Shown here piece after piece: positions 17,684 to 27,094 of a stretch of 64,000 bases of DNA (positions are counted from its first letter, which is position 1; each line of letters begins with the position of its first letter). The position numbers and the translations under genes were made by a program. Origin of the DNA: Alcaligenaceae bacterium (GTDB lineage: Bacteria; Pseudomonadota; Gammaproteobacteria; Burkholderiales; Burkholderiaceae_B); NCBI GenBank assembly GCA_030538235.1, contig JAUNUJ010000003.1, positions 1 through 64,000 on the forward strand, written 5' to 3'. Below the pieces are notes generated by a model. It did not search any database. It saw only the letters and a program-made list of their open reading frames with translations, and was not told the origin of the DNA.

Positions 17684-18349
17684 ATGATACAAGTTAAAAA
17701 ATTTGCTGAGCTTTCCGATTACGACGTAATTTGGGATGCGATGAAGCAATTCACCGACGCTCGTACTGATGAAACGCCTGATCAGATCTGGCAGGTTGAG
17801 CATCAGCCCGTTTATACTTTGGGTCAGGCGGGCAAGCCGGAGCATATCTTAAATCCCGGTCAAATACCCATTGTGCATTGTAATCGTGGTGGTCAGGTGA
17901 CTTACCATGGTCCGGGTCAAGTGGTTGTCTACCCTTTATTGCGCTTGAGTCGATATAAGATCTTTGTTAAGGAGTATGTTGAAAGCCTTGAGGATGCGAT
18001 TATTGCTACTTTGGCGCATTTCGGTATTCCTAATGCCTGTCGCAAAGACAAAGCGCCCGGCGTTTATGTGCCGATAGAGGGCATTGCGGGTGATGGCTTA
18101 GCTAAGATCGCCGCACTTGGCGTTAAAATCACTAAGGGCTATAGCTATCATGGCTTAGCAATTAATGTGGCGATGGACTTGGAGCCTTTTTTAGGAATTA
18201 ATCCTTGTGGTTATGAGGGCTTACGCACAATAGATATGAAAAGTCTGGGGATAAAAGCGACGGTGGGCGAAGTTTCTGATAAAGTTGTTGAGGAATTACA
18301 GAAAATCTTCCGTGTCAAATTAGCGTTAGCACAACAAGGCGCAGCCTAA
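17684..18349 (+). CDS. lipB: Octanoyltransferase
   Basis: Cytoplasmic enzyme of 221 residues that moves octanoyl from acyl carrier protein to lipoyl domains. Core motifs are RGGQVTYHGPGQ, the KIAALGVKI segment with its conserved Lys, YHGLAINV and the NPCGYEG segment with the catalytic Cys. Length is normal. Paired with lipA 33 bases downstream, which inserts the sulfur atoms. Confidence 0.95.
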   Translation: MIQVKKFAELSDYDVIWDAMKQFTDARTDETPDQIWQVEHQPVYTLGQAGKPEHILNPGQIPIVHCNRGGQVTYHGPGQVVVYPLLRLSRYKIFVKEYVESLEDAIIATLAHFGIPNACRKDKAPGVYVPIEGIAGDGLAKIAALGVKITKGYSYHGLAINVAMDLEPFLGINPCGYEGLRTIDMKSLGIKATVGEVSDKVVEELQKIFRVKLALAQQGAA

Positions 18350-18382
18350 ATCGGAAAACACTCTAAGTTAGAGGACAAAGCA

Positions 18383-19360
18383 GTGAGCAATCAGCTACAA
18401 AGTATAGAAAAAGACCTAGATTACGACGCAACTAAAAAACAAAAAGCGTTCGATAAAGTGTCTCGTATCCCAATCAAGGTGGTACAGAGAGAGCCTTTAA
18501 AGAAACCATCTTGGATTCGTGTCAAAGCGGCTCCGGCTAATTCGCAATTTAATCATATTAAGAGTATTTTGCGCGAAAATAAAATGGTCACAGTCTGTGA
18601 AGAGGCCTCTTGCCCTAATATCGGTGAGTGTTTCGGCAAGGGAACCGCAACCTTTATGATTATGGGTGACAAGTGCACCCGCCGTTGTCCATTTTGTGAC
18701 GTAGGACATGGTCGCCCTGATCCTTTGGATGAACAAGAGCCGGCAAATTTGGCTGAGTCCATCGCCTTGATGCGTTTAAGTTATGTAGTGATTACTTCTG
18801 TCGACCGTGATGATTTACGCGATGGCGGAGCGCAACACTTTGTGGATTGTATTAATGAAGTGCGTACGCGTTCACCAAAGACACAAATTGAGGTGTTAGT
18901 GCCTGATTTCCGTGGTCGCCTAGAGAGAGCGTTGGATATTTTCGCGGCTGGTTTACCGGATGTGATGAATCACAACTTGGAGACGGTACCTCGTCTATAT
19001 AAACAAGCGCGTCCCGGTGCAGATTATGAGCATTCATTAAAATTACTGCAGAATTTCAAGCGTCTTTATCCCGGTATTCCGACTAAGTCCGGCATTATGG
19101 TTGGTTTAGGCGAGACTGATGAGGAAATTCTGGAAGTGATGCGTGATATGCGCAAGCATGATATTGATATGATTACCATTGGTCAGTATCTGGCGCCTTC
19201 TGAGCATCATTTGCCGGTTGAGCGCTATATGCATCCGGATGAGTTTGCCCGACTTGAAGAGGAAGCCTATAAGATGGGCTTTAGTCATGCCGCAGTGGGT
19301 GCGATGGTACGCTCTTCCTATCATGCGGATGAGCAAGCTAGCGGAGCCGGTGTGATTTAG
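18383..19360 (+). CDS. lipA: Lipoyl synthase
   Basis: Radical SAM enzyme of 325 residues that adds two sulfur atoms to protein-bound octanoyl groups. It has the auxiliary cluster CEEASC....C (Cys72, 77, 83) and the radical SAM cluster CTRRCPFC (98, 102, 105), plus the late conserved MVRSSYHA. The start is GTG with AGAGGACA upstream. The extended N-terminal 40 residues are normal for the family. A hairpin terminator follows. Confidence 0.97.
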   Translation: MSNQLQSIEKDLDYDATKKQKAFDKVSRIPIKVVQREPLKKPSWIRVKAAPANSQFNHIKSILRENKMVTVCEEASCPNIGECFGKGTATFMIMGDKCTRRCPFCDVGHGRPDPLDEQEPANLAESIALMRLSYVVITSVDRDDLRDGGAQHFVDCINEVRTRSPKTQIEVLVPDFRGRLERALDIFAAGLPDVMNHNLETVPRLYKQARPGADYEHSLKLLQNFKRLYPGIPTKSGIMVGLGETDEEILEVMRDMRKHDIDMITIGQYLAPSEHHLPVERYMHPDEFARLEEEAYKMGFSHAAVGAMVRSSYHADEQASGAGVI

Positions 19361-19408
19361 TTTTTTACAAGCGTCTTTATATATTAAGCGTTCTGTATTG
19401 ATTTCAAG

Positions 19409-19460
19409 CGACCCCCAACGATTGGAATGTATTATGTCCAAATTTGGGGGTCGTTTTGTT
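19409..19460 (+). terminator. Terminator after lipA
   Basis: CGACCCCCAA pairs with TTGGGGGTCG, with an inner TTGGA/TCCAA helix, and TTTTGTT follows. It ends the dacA-lipA run. Confidence 0.75.
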
Positions 19461-19518
19461 GATTTATAGGGCGCTTTATGTTTTTCTAAACAAATGCGTG
19501 CTTAATGTTTTTTTTAAG

Positions 19519-19839
19519 CTATTGAGTAGCTGACACTAAATAAGCGATTATTGACTCTCTGTCTTCCTCATCCATTTCCTCAAAGGATGGCATAGCGCCC
19601 ATGCCTTCAAGCATCGTTTGACGGATACGTTCAGCATCCGGCTTGATCTCATTAAAATCCGGGCCGATGGTTCCTACCGCGTCGGCGTCTTTTAGGGTAT
19701 GACAAATAGCACAAGCAATTGGCTGGGCGGCACCGGTGAACAGCTCTTTGCCTCGTAGCAGTTGTGCCTCATCGGCGAAGGGGGTGGCGCTAAAAAGACT
19801 GAAGACGAGGGTTCCGAAAGTGATTAATATTTTATTCAT
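19519..19839 (-). CDS. Monohaem cytochrome c, likely sulfite dehydrogenase subunit B
   Basis: Exported c-type cytochrome of 106 residues: signal peptide (cleavage probably after ATPFA near residue 22), haem motif CAICH (43-47) and likely axial Met83 in GAMPSF. It lies 76 bases downstream of a molybdopterin sulfite dehydrogenase gene on the same strand, the arrangement of SorA-SorB, in which the cytochrome accepts electrons from sulfite oxidation. The SorB identity is inferred from position; the cytochrome fold alone is not specific. Confidence 0.8.
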   Translation of the reverse strand: MNKILITFGTLVFSLFSATPFADEAQLLRGKELFTGAAQPIACAICHTLKDADAVGTIGPDFNEIKPDAERIRQTMLEGMGAMPSFEEMDEEDRESIIAYLVSATQ

Positions 19840-19915
19840 AAAAAAACTGGCTACATGTAAAAATGCAGGCTGAATATGGTGGAGCCTCAGCCTGCATAGG
19901 GGGTAAGAAATACGA

Positions 19916-21145
19916 TTAGCTTAAGGATACTTCCAGGCCGTGATCGACCCAACTATTGTTAAGGTATCCACGATTGTTTTCTAGGCGCTCTGCTGGTTGG
20001 GTCTCGCCGGCTTTATTGGTGGCACGACTGACGAGCTTGTAGCTGCCTGGTTCCAGCTCTACTGATAAAACGAACTGTCGCCAAGCATAAGGGCCTAGAT
20101 CGGGACCGATAAACTGCGCTTCTTGCCACGTTTCTCCGCCGTCAGTTGAAACTTCAATCTCAGTGACATCAGTGGTTCCGCCCATGGCAAGTCCCTGAAT
20201 TTGAAGCTTGCCCGCTTTGAGCTGCTGATCAGGATCGCTTGGGTAAGTGATCCATGATTTAACCGGCATCGTCCACACAGATTCTTGAGTCGGCGCGCCT
20301 TTTTCTCCTACCGGAGCGAGTCTATAACCACTTTGTTGAATATTGGCGGCAGACTGTTCCTCGGTAAATGCTAGACGCTTGATGTATTTAACGTTGTTGA
20401 CGCCGGTGTAGCCTGGCACCACAAGACGCAGGGGGCCACCGTGCGCTAAGGGGATGGCTTGACCGTTGATCTCCCAAGCTAATAGCGCCTCTTCGATGGC
20501 CTCTAAAGGCACGGAGCGCTCAACTTGAATCGTATTGGGATCCAATCCCTCGGGAATTGGTTCGCCTCCAGTACCAGTCATGTATTTAGCACCTTCAGCC
20601 ATGCCATTGACGTGTTCTAGTAAGGTCTTAACGGGCACCCCGGTGAATACAACACAGCCGGCAGCACCAACAGTCCACTGGGTGCCACTCGGGTTTGTAG
20701 GGAAGTAGGCACGACCATTGCCGCTGCACTGTAAAACCATGGCGACCGTGGTGACACCTAATTTTTTAAGTTCACCAACGGATAAGCTTTGTGGGTCTTT
20801 GACTCCCGCGACCTCAAGCATCCACGCATCCGGATCTTGAACAATATCTTCGCTTGGTGGAGCAACATTATTACGTACAAATAACCGCTCAAGAGGAGTA
20901 ATAATTCCACTACCGAAAGCATTCCGTTTGGTTTCCATGGTGTTGGCACTATGGATAATTAAGCTATTGGCATCTTTCCACTCGGCATAAGCCGGTAAAG
21001 AAGGACTCTTTGCCGTATCACTCTGGGTGGCTGCTAATGCTTTGGCAGCAGGACTTAAACCGCTAATTGCACCAACAGATGCTAAACCTAAAACGCTACC
21101 GCTTGTCGTCAGTAAGCGACGGCGGGCTATGTTGATTGTTGTCAT
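19916..21145 (-). CDS. Sulfite:cytochrome c oxidoreductase, molybdopterin subunit (SorA-like)
   Basis: Periplasmic molybdenum enzyme of 409 residues oxidising sulfite to sulfate. A Tat-type signal (RRRLLTT at 8-14, then a hydrophobic run and AKALAAT) precedes a sulfite-oxidase catalytic domain with the Mo-ligand Cys140 in VLQCSGNGR, TGVPVKTLL and GGPLRLVVPGYTG, and a C-terminal Mo-cofactor dimerisation domain (STDGGETWQEA). No haem domain is fused. ATG at 21145 is chosen: AGGTG lies 5 bases upstream and it gives a normal Tat signal; an upstream in-frame start would add 12 residues. Paired with the cytochrome gene behind it, and divergent from sulfate uptake genes. SoxC is the main alternative, but no sox genes are present. 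Confidence 0.88.
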   Translation of the reverse strand: MTTINIARRRLLTTSGSVLGLASVGAISGLSPAAKALAATQSDTAKSPSLPAYAEWKDANSLIIHSANTMETKRNAFGSGIITPLERLFVRNNVAPPSEDIVQDPDAWMLEVAGVKDPQSLSVGELKKLGVTTVAMVLQCSGNGRAYFPTNPSGTQWTVGAAGCVVFTGVPVKTLLEHVNGMAEGAKYMTGTGGEPIPEGLDPNTIQVERSVPLEAIEEALLAWEINGQAIPLAHGGPLRLVVPGYTGVNNVKYIKRLAFTEEQSAANIQQSGYRLAPVGEKGAPTQESVWTMPVKSWITYPSDPDQQLKAGKLQIQGLAMGGTTDVTEIEVSTDGGETWQEAQFIGPDLGPYAWRQFVLSVELEPGSYKLVSRATNKAGETQPAERLENNRGYLNNSWVDHGLEVSLS

Positions 21146-21429
21146 AAGGCACCTATATGAAAGTTTGTGATATGTCATCATCTAAGTGCAGTATAGCGAT
21201 GCACCTAATGCTCTTAAATGGGGAAAAGCCCCATGGTTTTTCACTGTTTTCTAATATGAATTGAGAAAATTTTTCGCTGTTTTCAAATCTTATTTATCGT
21301 TTATATATAACTAGTAGTAATATCATTATTTAAAATTATTATTTTTAATAATAAGACAGAAGGGCTATATTCTTCCATACGCCTCTTAAATGCGGGCAAC
21401 AGACAACACCTCTTTAATCAGGAAGAATT
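21146..21429. promoter_or_regulatory. Divergent sulfite/sulfate control region
   Basis: This 284-base gap must drive sorA leftward and sbp rightward. It holds an inverted repeat GTGCA-n9-TGCAC (21186-21204) close to sorA, and a short hairpin TGGGG/CCCCA (21219-21233) followed by GGTTTTT. The right half is very AT-rich, as expected for LysR-type (CysB-like) targets, but I cannot name a binding site. Confidence 0.45.
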
Positions 21430-22467
21430 ATGCAATTGGCTAAACGTTTTTTATCATCAGTTATTAAATCAAGCCTTGTCGCCTCATTGGCAGCGTCAGC
21501 CGTATTTGGCGTAGCAGCACAGGCGCAAGATGGTCGCGGTGCTTTCTTAAATGTTTCTTATGACGTGATGCGTGATTTCTATAAGGATTTCAATCCTTTA
21601 TTTTTAGAAGAATACGCCGCTAAGCATAATGGCGATAAGCTAACTATTCAGCAATCACACGCCGCCTCCTCCAGACAGGCAATGAGTGTGGCTAATGGTT
21701 TATTGGCTGATGTCGTCACCATGAATCAGAGCTCAGATGTGCAGTTATTGGTAGACAAGGGTTTAATTGAAGCGGGTTGGGAGCAAGAGTTTCCGGATAA
21801 CTCAGTGCCATTTACCAGTTTGACAGTGATCCTCGTACGCAAAGGCAATCCTAAAAACATTCAGGATTGGGCCGATTTGACAAAAGATGACGTAGAGCTC
21901 GTGATTGCTAATCCGAAAATTACCGGTAATGGTCGGTACGCTTTTTTGGCCCTTTATGGTGCGGCCTTGAAAGAGTATAACGATGATCATGAAAAGGCTA
22001 AAGAATTAGCACGCGGTATATTGAAAAACGTGCCGATTCTGGAAAATGGCGGCCGTGCTGCCACGACAACCTTTATTCAACGCGGTATCGGTGATGCCTT
22101 GTTAACTTTTGAAAACGAAGCGCATATGGCAGCCAATGAGTTCGGCAAAGATCAATTTGAAGTGATTTATCCAAAATACTCTATCAAAGCTGAAAACCCG
22201 GTCGCTATAGTCGATACGGTGGTTGCTCGCAAGGGCTCAGCAGAGACGGCCAAGGAGTATTTAGACTATCTTTGGAGTGAGCCGGCACAAGAATTAGCAG
22301 CTTCACTGTATTTACGACCTAGCGATGAGGCAGTACTGCAAAAACATGCAGAGCGTTTTCCTACAGTCGATACTTTCCGTGCTACCGAGGCATTTGGTGA
22401 TTGGCCGGAAATCATGAAAACATTCTTTGCCGATGGTGGCATCTTTGATGATGTTAATAAACGCTAA
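21430..22467 (+). CDS. Sulfate/thiosulfate ABC transporter substrate-binding protein
   Basis: Periplasmic binding protein of 345 residues for sulfate (Sbp) or thiosulfate (CysP). A signal peptide ends in AAQA near residue 32, the mature protein starts with FLNVSYDVMRDFYKDFN, and HAASSRQAM, NPKITGNGR and QRGIGDALLTFENEA are family anion-binding regions. Sbp and CysP cannot be separated with confidence by eye. GGAAG precedes the ATG. It heads a cysTWA operon. Confidence 0.92.
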   Translation: MQLAKRFLSSVIKSSLVASLAASAVFGVAAQAQDGRGAFLNVSYDVMRDFYKDFNPLFLEEYAAKHNGDKLTIQQSHAASSRQAMSVANGLLADVVTMNQSSDVQLLVDKGLIEAGWEQEFPDNSVPFTSLTVILVRKGNPKNIQDWADLTKDDVELVIANPKITGNGRYAFLALYGAALKEYNDDHEKAKELARGILKNVPILENGGRAATTTFIQRGIGDALLTFENEAHMAANEFGKDQFEVIYPKYSIKAENPVAIVDTVVARKGSAETAKEYLDYLWSEPAQELAASLYLRPSDEAVLQKHAERFPTVDTFRATEAFGDWPEIMKTFFADGGIFDDVNKR

Positions 22468-22488
22468 ATCATCAGGAAGTGTTTAAAT

Positions 22489-22546
22489 AAATAGCCTCTA
22501 GATGCGCTTAGACACCTCACAAAGGCACTAAGCGCATCTGCTATTT
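22489..22546 (+). promoter_or_regulatory. Long hairpin between binding-protein gene and cysT
   Basis: A perfect 12-bp stem, AGATGCGCTTAG (22500-22511) with CTAAGCGCATCT (22528-22539), is extended by AAATAGC/GCTATTT (22489-22495 and 22540-22546). There is no T-run. Such structures often protect the upstream mRNA so that the binding protein is made in excess of the permease; this role is inferred. Confidence 0.6.
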
Positions 22547-22563
22547 AAAAACGGTATTAAATC

Positions 22564-23394
22564 ATGCAATTATTACTCAAACAAAAAACAATACTCCCCG
22601 GTTTTGGTCTCAGTCTTGGCATCAGTATATTTTGCTTGTCCATACTGGTGCTGTTGCCATTTGCCATGCTGATTTGGGTGACCTCCGGTATGGGGTGGAG
22701 CGCTTTTATTGACACTATCGCCGATGAGCGTGTATTAGCAGCCATTTTTCTGACACTTCGCTTATCGTTGTACGCGACGTTGACTAATCTGGTCTTTGGT
22801 ACGTTGGTGGCTTGGGTTTTGGTGCGCTATGACTTTCCCGGTAAATCCTTCATGAATGCTTTGGTTGATTTGCCTTTTGCTTTACCCACTGCAGTGACTG
22901 GTATTGCCTTGGCCACGTTATATTCGCCAAATGGTTGGTTAGGTCAATTCTTCAGTCAGAAAATTGCTTTTACGCCTTCCGGTATCTTCTTGGCATTGGT
23001 GGTGGTGAGCTTGCCATTTATTGTGCGAGCGGTGCAGCCGGTGCTGGAGGAGTTGCAACCAGAATTGGAAGAGGCTTCTGCCAGTCTAGGGGCGAATCGA
23101 TGGACTACTTTTAGACGCGTGATTTTACCGGAACTAAGTCCGGCTTTATTAATGGGTAGTGGCATGATGTTTGCCCGCGCCACCGGTGAATATGGTTCGG
23201 TTATTTTTATTGCCGGCAATATTCCAATGGTGTCGGAAATTCTACCGGTCATTATTACCGCTAAATTGGAAATGTTCGATGTTCAGGGGGCGTCGGCCGT
23301 TGCTTTATTTATGTTGTTAATTGCATTTGCTATTTTATTTATTATTAATGCCGCGCAATGGCGGATTAGTCGTCGCTTGGAAGGTAGAGCTTAA
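22564..23394 (+). CDS. cysT: Sulfate ABC transporter permease CysT
   Basis: Inner-membrane permease of 276 residues (also called CysU) with about six transmembrane segments. The EAA loop that docks to CysA reads EEASASLGANRWTTFRRVILPEL, and FALPTAVTGIALATLYSPNGWLG is typical of this subunit. It works as a heterodimer with CysW. No clear Shine-Dalgarno is visible before the ATG. Confidence 0.94.
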   Translation: MQLLLKQKTILPGFGLSLGISIFCLSILVLLPFAMLIWVTSGMGWSAFIDTIADERVLAAIFLTLRLSLYATLTNLVFGTLVAWVLVRYDFPGKSFMNALVDLPFALPTAVTGIALATLYSPNGWLGQFFSQKIAFTPSGIFLALVVVSLPFIVRAVQPVLEELQPELEEASASLGANRWTTFRRVILPELSPALLMGSGMMFARATGEYGSVIFIAGNIPMVSEILPVIITAKLEMFDVQGASAVALFMLLIAFAILFIINAAQWRISRRLEGRA

Positions 23395-23403
23395 GGATTG
23401 AAA

Positions 23404-24384
23404 ATGAACAAAAACTATCAAAATCCCACCGATGAGCCGCGTCTGCTAAAAGTTTTATTGATTGCTGTTGCGGTTGCGTTTTTAGGCTTGATGTTGGTTA
23501 TTCCTTTGGTTTCGGTGTTTTACGAGGCCTTCCGTCAAGGCTGGGATCTGTATATTGCCTCATTGACAGAACCCGATGCGATGGCGGCGATTAAATTAAC
23601 CTTGCTGACTGCAGCGATTGTGGTGCCTATTAATGTCATTTTTGGTGTGGCCATGGCTTGGCTACTGACCCGCTTCGATTTTCGCGGCAAACAATGGTTG
23701 ACTACGTTACTGGATTTGCCTTTTTCGGTTTCTCCGGTGGTTGCCGGTTTGATGTTTATTCTGCTCTTCGGTAGCTACAGTTTTCTGGGGGGGTGGTTAG
23801 AGTCTGTCGGTATTCAAGTCATTTTTGCAGTGCCGGGGATTGTGATTGCCACTTTGTTTGTCACTTTTCCATTTGTGGCGCGCGAGTTAATTCCTCTTAT
23901 GCAGAGTCAGGGATCCAGTGAGGAGCAGGCGGCATTAGTTCTTGGGGCGTCCTCTTGGCAGATGTTTTGGCGCGTGACTTTACCGAATATTCGTTGGGCC
24001 TTGCTATACGGCATTATTTTGACTAATGCCCGTGCTATGGGTGAGTTTGGTGCGGTTTCAGTGGTGTCGGGACATATTCGTGGTCTGACCAATACGCTGC
24101 CTTTGCATATTGAGGTGCTTTACAACGACTACAACCCGGTAGGTGCCTTTGCAGCCGCTAGTTTACTGGCATTTCTGGCGATTTTTACCTTGATTTTGCA
24201 GCATTTACTCAGTTGGTGGGAAAAACGCAAATATAAGCAAGCTTCTGAAGCCAGAGTTGAGCCACAGGCTGTTGCAGACAATCACGATACACCATCGCAA
24301 ACTAACTTATTTTCAACAAAACAAAAGACAGAGCAGAGCACTAAAAAATCAGCTGAATTAGGATTAAAAGAGGTGACCGTATGA
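23404..24384 (+). CDS. cysW: Sulfate ABC transporter permease CysW
   Basis: Second permease subunit, 326 residues. [22 protein letters not shown] and [22 protein letters not shown] (EAA loop) are CysW features. The ATG at 23404 has AAGGA at the right distance. After the last membrane segment there is a polar Gln/Ser/Lys-rich tail of about 50 residues which looks disordered and exceeds the usual end of the family. The stop overlaps the cysA start by 4 bases. Confidence 0.94.
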   Translation: MNKNYQNPTDEPRLLKVLLIAVAVAFLGLMLVIPLVSVFYEAFRQGWDLYIASLTEPDAMAAIKLTLLTAAIVVPINVIFGVAMAWLLTRFDFRGKQWLTTLLDLPFSVSPVVAGLMFILLFGSYSFLGGWLESVGIQVIFAVPGIVIATLFVTFPFVARELIPLMQSQGSSEEQAALVLGASSWQMFWRVTLPNIRWALLYGIILTNARAMGEFGAVSVVSGHIRGLTNTLPLHIEVLYNDYNPVGAFAAASLLAFLAIFTLILQHLLSWWEKRKYKQASEARVEPQAVADNHDTPSQTNLFSTKQKTEQSTKKSAELGLKEVTV

Positions 24385-25448
24385 GTATTGAAATTAAAAA
24401 TCTAAATAAAAGTTTTGGCGCTTTTCAAGCCTTAAAAAACATCAATCTACATGTGGAAACAGGGCAGTTGGTTTCTTTATTAGGTCCTTCAGGTTGCGGT
24501 AAAACTACGCTCTTACGCATTATTGCCGGTCTCGAGTTTGCTGATAATGGTCAGGTGTTATTGGATGGTTTGGATGTCACAAATAAATCGGTTCAAGAGC
24601 GCAATATCGGTTTTATGTTTCAGCACTATGCTTTATTCCGTCATATGAATGTTTTTGATAACGTGGCGTTTGGTCTTAGTGTCTTGCCTCGCAGTCAAAG
24701 ACCTTCTAAAAAAGAGCTTCACGATCGTGTGATGCAGCTTCTAGAATTAGTGCAGTTGCCACATTTGGCCAAGGCTTTTCCGGCGCAACTCTCGGGCGGT
24801 CAAAGACAGCGTATTGCCTTAGCTCGTTCATTAGCGGTAGAGCCGAAGCTTTTATTATTGGATGAGCCCTTTGGGGCGTTGGATGCCAAGGTACGCAAGG
24901 AACTGCGCCAATGGTTGCGCGCTGTACATCACGAACTGGGTGTGACCAGCATCTTAGTGACCCATGATCAAGAAGAAGCGCTCGAAATTTCAGACAATAT
25001 CGTGTTGATGAATCATGGCGTGATTGAGCAAGAGGGTAGTGGTTCGATGCTTTATCATCAGCCGCAGACGCCTTTCGTTACGGAGTTTCTGGGCGATGCC
25101 AGTGCCTTTGAGGGGGTGGTTGACGGCACCTATTGGCATTTTAACGACTACGCAGTGCCTCTGACGATCGAGCAACAGCAAGGTATTCACAAGGGGGCAG
25201 CCAAAGCCTATGTGCGCCCACATCAATGGCGTCTGAGCCGTCCGACTGACACTAATCAGGTGATGCTCAAGGGTTATTTGCAAGAAGTTCAGGATCTTGG
25301 TGCATTGGTTAGATTGCATGTGATTGATGAACAACAAGCTCAGACAGTGGATGTCTTTGTACCACAACAAATTCAACAACAAGAACGCTACCAGCGAGGT
25401 GAGCGTATCAATCTTAGTCCGGAATCGGTGACTGTATTTAATCATTAG
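24381..25448 (+). CDS. cysA: Sulfate ABC transporter ATP-binding protein
   Basis: ATPase subunit of 355 residues driving sulfate import. Walker [13 protein letters not shown]-loop MFQHYALF, signature [15 protein letters not shown], Walker [13 protein letters not shown], and the switch His in LVTHDQEEA. The C-terminal portion carries the TOBE-like regulatory region. Its ATG sits within the cysW end (ATGA). Two tandem terminators follow. Confidence 0.96.
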   Translation: MSIEIKNLNKSFGAFQALKNINLHVETGQLVSLLGPSGCGKTTLLRIIAGLEFADNGQVLLDGLDVTNKSVQERNIGFMFQHYALFRHMNVFDNVAFGLSVLPRSQRPSKKELHDRVMQLLELVQLPHLAKAFPAQLSGGQRQRIALARSLAVEPKLLLLDEPFGALDAKVRKELRQWLRAVHHELGVTSILVTHDQEEALEISDNIVLMNHGVIEQEGSGSMLYHQPQTPFVTEFLGDASAFEGVVDGTYWHFNDYAVPLTIEQQQGIHKGAAKAYVRPHQWRLSRPTDTNQVMLKGYLQEVQDLGALVRLHVIDEQQAQTVDVFVPQQIQQQERYQRGERINLSPESVTVFNH

Positions 25449-25461
25449 GGTTTATCTGGTG

Positions 25462-25523
25462 CTCGACTTTATCTTGTCGAGTTTTTACAGCGAGTAGGCA
25501 TTGTGAACTGCTCGCTTTTTTTT
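25462..25523 (+). terminator. Tandem terminators after cysA
   Basis: First hairpin CTCGAC/GTCGAG (25462-25481) with TTTTT, then GCGAG/CTCGC (25490-25515) with eight T. Both orientations and T-runs fit plus-strand termination of the sulfate operon. Confidence 0.8.
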
Positions 25524-25611
25524 ATCAACGACTTAATAAGGACTCGCTGATAAGATGTGCGTAAAATAGAGCCTTAGCAATGATTTAAAAGACACCTGAA
25601 GGACTGGAATT

Positions 25612-26337
25612 ATGTATCCGGAAATGCAAGCCAATTGGACCCCCTTTAATGCCGAGCGCTCTTCTATTTTTGAATGGTTCTCAAGTATCTATGCCGATGT
25701 GATCACTAAAGATTTATTTAATTTTTATTGTTCAGAGGATATGAGTGTTTTATTGGATTTTTTTGTTGGTCTGGGTTTTGCCGAAGAAGTGACTCGTGTA
25801 GTTGAGGCGATCGATGAAATGGACGGTAGTGAGGAGGCGCGAGTTGCCTTAGCAGAGGATTTTAAAACGCTGTTTTTGACCAAGAAAACACCGACTGCAC
25901 CGCCATTGGCTTCAATCTATTTATCGTCGGAAGATATTGATTTTCTGCGAAGTAACTTGCCTTTATCGGCTTTTTTAGAGCAAAACAAATTGCCTTTAAA
26001 TCCCTTATTTAGCGATGCGGAGGATCATCTGTCAGTCTATTTGGCAGCGATTTCAGCTTGGTGTCTGGCAGTTATAGACGAACAAGACCCGGTGATTATG
26101 GAGTCTATCGCCCAGGTTCAGGGTATGTATATGGAAGTCTCGATGCTGTCTTGGATCAATGATTGGGAAGCAGAGCTTCATGAGATTGAGGGCACTAATT
26201 TTGATTTTTATCAGTCCATTACCAGTCTTTTATGCTCCTTTATCGAGCTTGACACCTTTGTTCTGACCCATGAGAGGGAGCAGGAAGGGGGCAACTGGGA
26301 AACTGATGTGGAGCCGGCAGACAGAACCTTGCACTAA
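25612..26337 (+). CDS. TorD/DmsD-family molybdoenzyme chaperone
   Basis: Acidic, all-helical cytoplasmic protein of 241 residues. The ASIYLS segment (about 100-105) and the LFSDAEDHLSVYL segment match the conserved parts of TorD/NarJ-like chaperones, which bind Tat signal peptides and help insert molybdenum cofactor. Its partner is not encoded next door. The SorA-like molybdoenzyme 4 kb away has a Tat signal, but sulfite oxidases are not usual TorD clients, so the true partner may lie outside the window. Family-level call only. Confidence 0.72.
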   Translation: MYPEMQANWTPFNAERSSIFEWFSSIYADVITKDLFNFYCSEDMSVLLDFFVGLGFAEEVTRVVEAIDEMDGSEEARVALAEDFKTLFLTKKTPTAPPLASIYLSSEDIDFLRSNLPLSAFLEQNKLPLNPLFSDAEDHLSVYLAAISAWCLAVIDEQDPVIMESIAQVQGMYMEVSMLSWINDWEAELHEIEGTNFDFYQSITSLLCSFIELDTFVLTHEREQEGGNWETDVEPADRTLH

Positions 26338-26422
26338 ATCTGAATCGTTGGGCGGGTAAATCCATCCTGTTGCCGTAAATTTCAAAAGAGCTTGAGCTAA
26401 GATTTCCCTTTAGGGGAATCAT

Positions 26423-27070
26423 ATGTTTCAGCTCTTTTTCTTTATCAGTCTGCTCGCCTTATTACTCTATCTGTTGCTACCGAGATATTTGCTAAGTATT
26501 TACAGGCGCTATCGTGGTGATCCCTATTGGAGCGAGGTTCGCCCCTATCGTAAGCGTTACTCAGCCAATTCGGTTGTCTTGTTGTTTGTTCTGTTGGGCT
26601 TGCAATTAATTTACTACGACGGCTTGCAATGGTTTTACCTGTGGTTTATGGCGTGTTTATTGAGTCTGTCTTGGCTCGATCTCAAATTAAGAATACTGCC
26701 GGATGAGCTGCTGCTGGCTTTAGCTGTCGGCGGTTTACTTTACACTTATTTTGTCATGGATGGTCATATTTTGTTGCGATTAGCAACAGTTTTGCTATGG
26801 GCCGTCTGTGCTAAGATCGTTCTGTTACTTGCCGTAACGCTCAGGGATAATCAGGCAGACTGGGGGTTTGGCGCGGGTGATGTCAAGTTGATATTGGCTT
26901 TATTATGCTGGTTTGATACACAGCTTATGCTCCATCTATTGGCTATTGCTTGTTGTATGGCTTTATGGTCGATATTAGCAGTTCGCTTGTGGTTAAAAAA
27001 GTCTGTAAGCAGTGTGGCTTTTGGCCCTTATTTATCCTTTGCAGCATATATTATTTGGTGGTATGGATAA
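26423..27070 (+). CDS. Short prepilin peptidase (A24 family)
   Basis: Membrane aspartic protease of 215 residues with about six hydrophobic helices. The two catalytic Asp candidates are Asp86 in SWLDLKLRILPDE and Asp153 in GFGAGDVK. It lacks the cytoplasmic N-terminal domain with paired CxxC that PilD uses for methylation, so it may cleave without N-methylating, or represent a reduced form. In relatives, pilB-pilC-pilD precede coaE; here only this gene is present. AGGGGA lies before the ATG. coaE starts 24 bases later. Confidence 0.8.
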   Translation: MFQLFFFISLLALLLYLLLPRYLLSIYRRYRGDPYWSEVRPYRKRYSANSVVLLFVLLGLQLIYYDGLQWFYLWFMACLLSLSWLDLKLRILPDELLLALAVGGLLYTYFVMDGHILLRLATVLLWAVCAKIVLLLAVTLRDNQADWGFGAGDVKLILALLCWFDTQLMLHLLAIACCMALWSILAVRLWLKKSVSSVAFGPYLSFAAYIIWWYG

Positions 27071-27094
27071 ATTTTTAGCAGATTGAGGGGCACC

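Noticed and set aside
19500-19519. GCTTAA/TTAAGC hairpin at the end of the cytochrome gene
   Set aside because: Only 6 bp with an A-rich loop and overlapping the stop codon; no T-run on the coding strand.
21219-21240. Short hairpin with T-run between sorA and sbp as a terminator
   Set aside because: It lies between divergent starts, where no transcript should need ending; may be an attenuator or chance.
24990-25445. Minus-strand open frame of 151 codons inside cysA
   Set aside because: Fully antisense to a well-supported ATPase gene with intact Walker motifs; no ribosome-binding site or domain.
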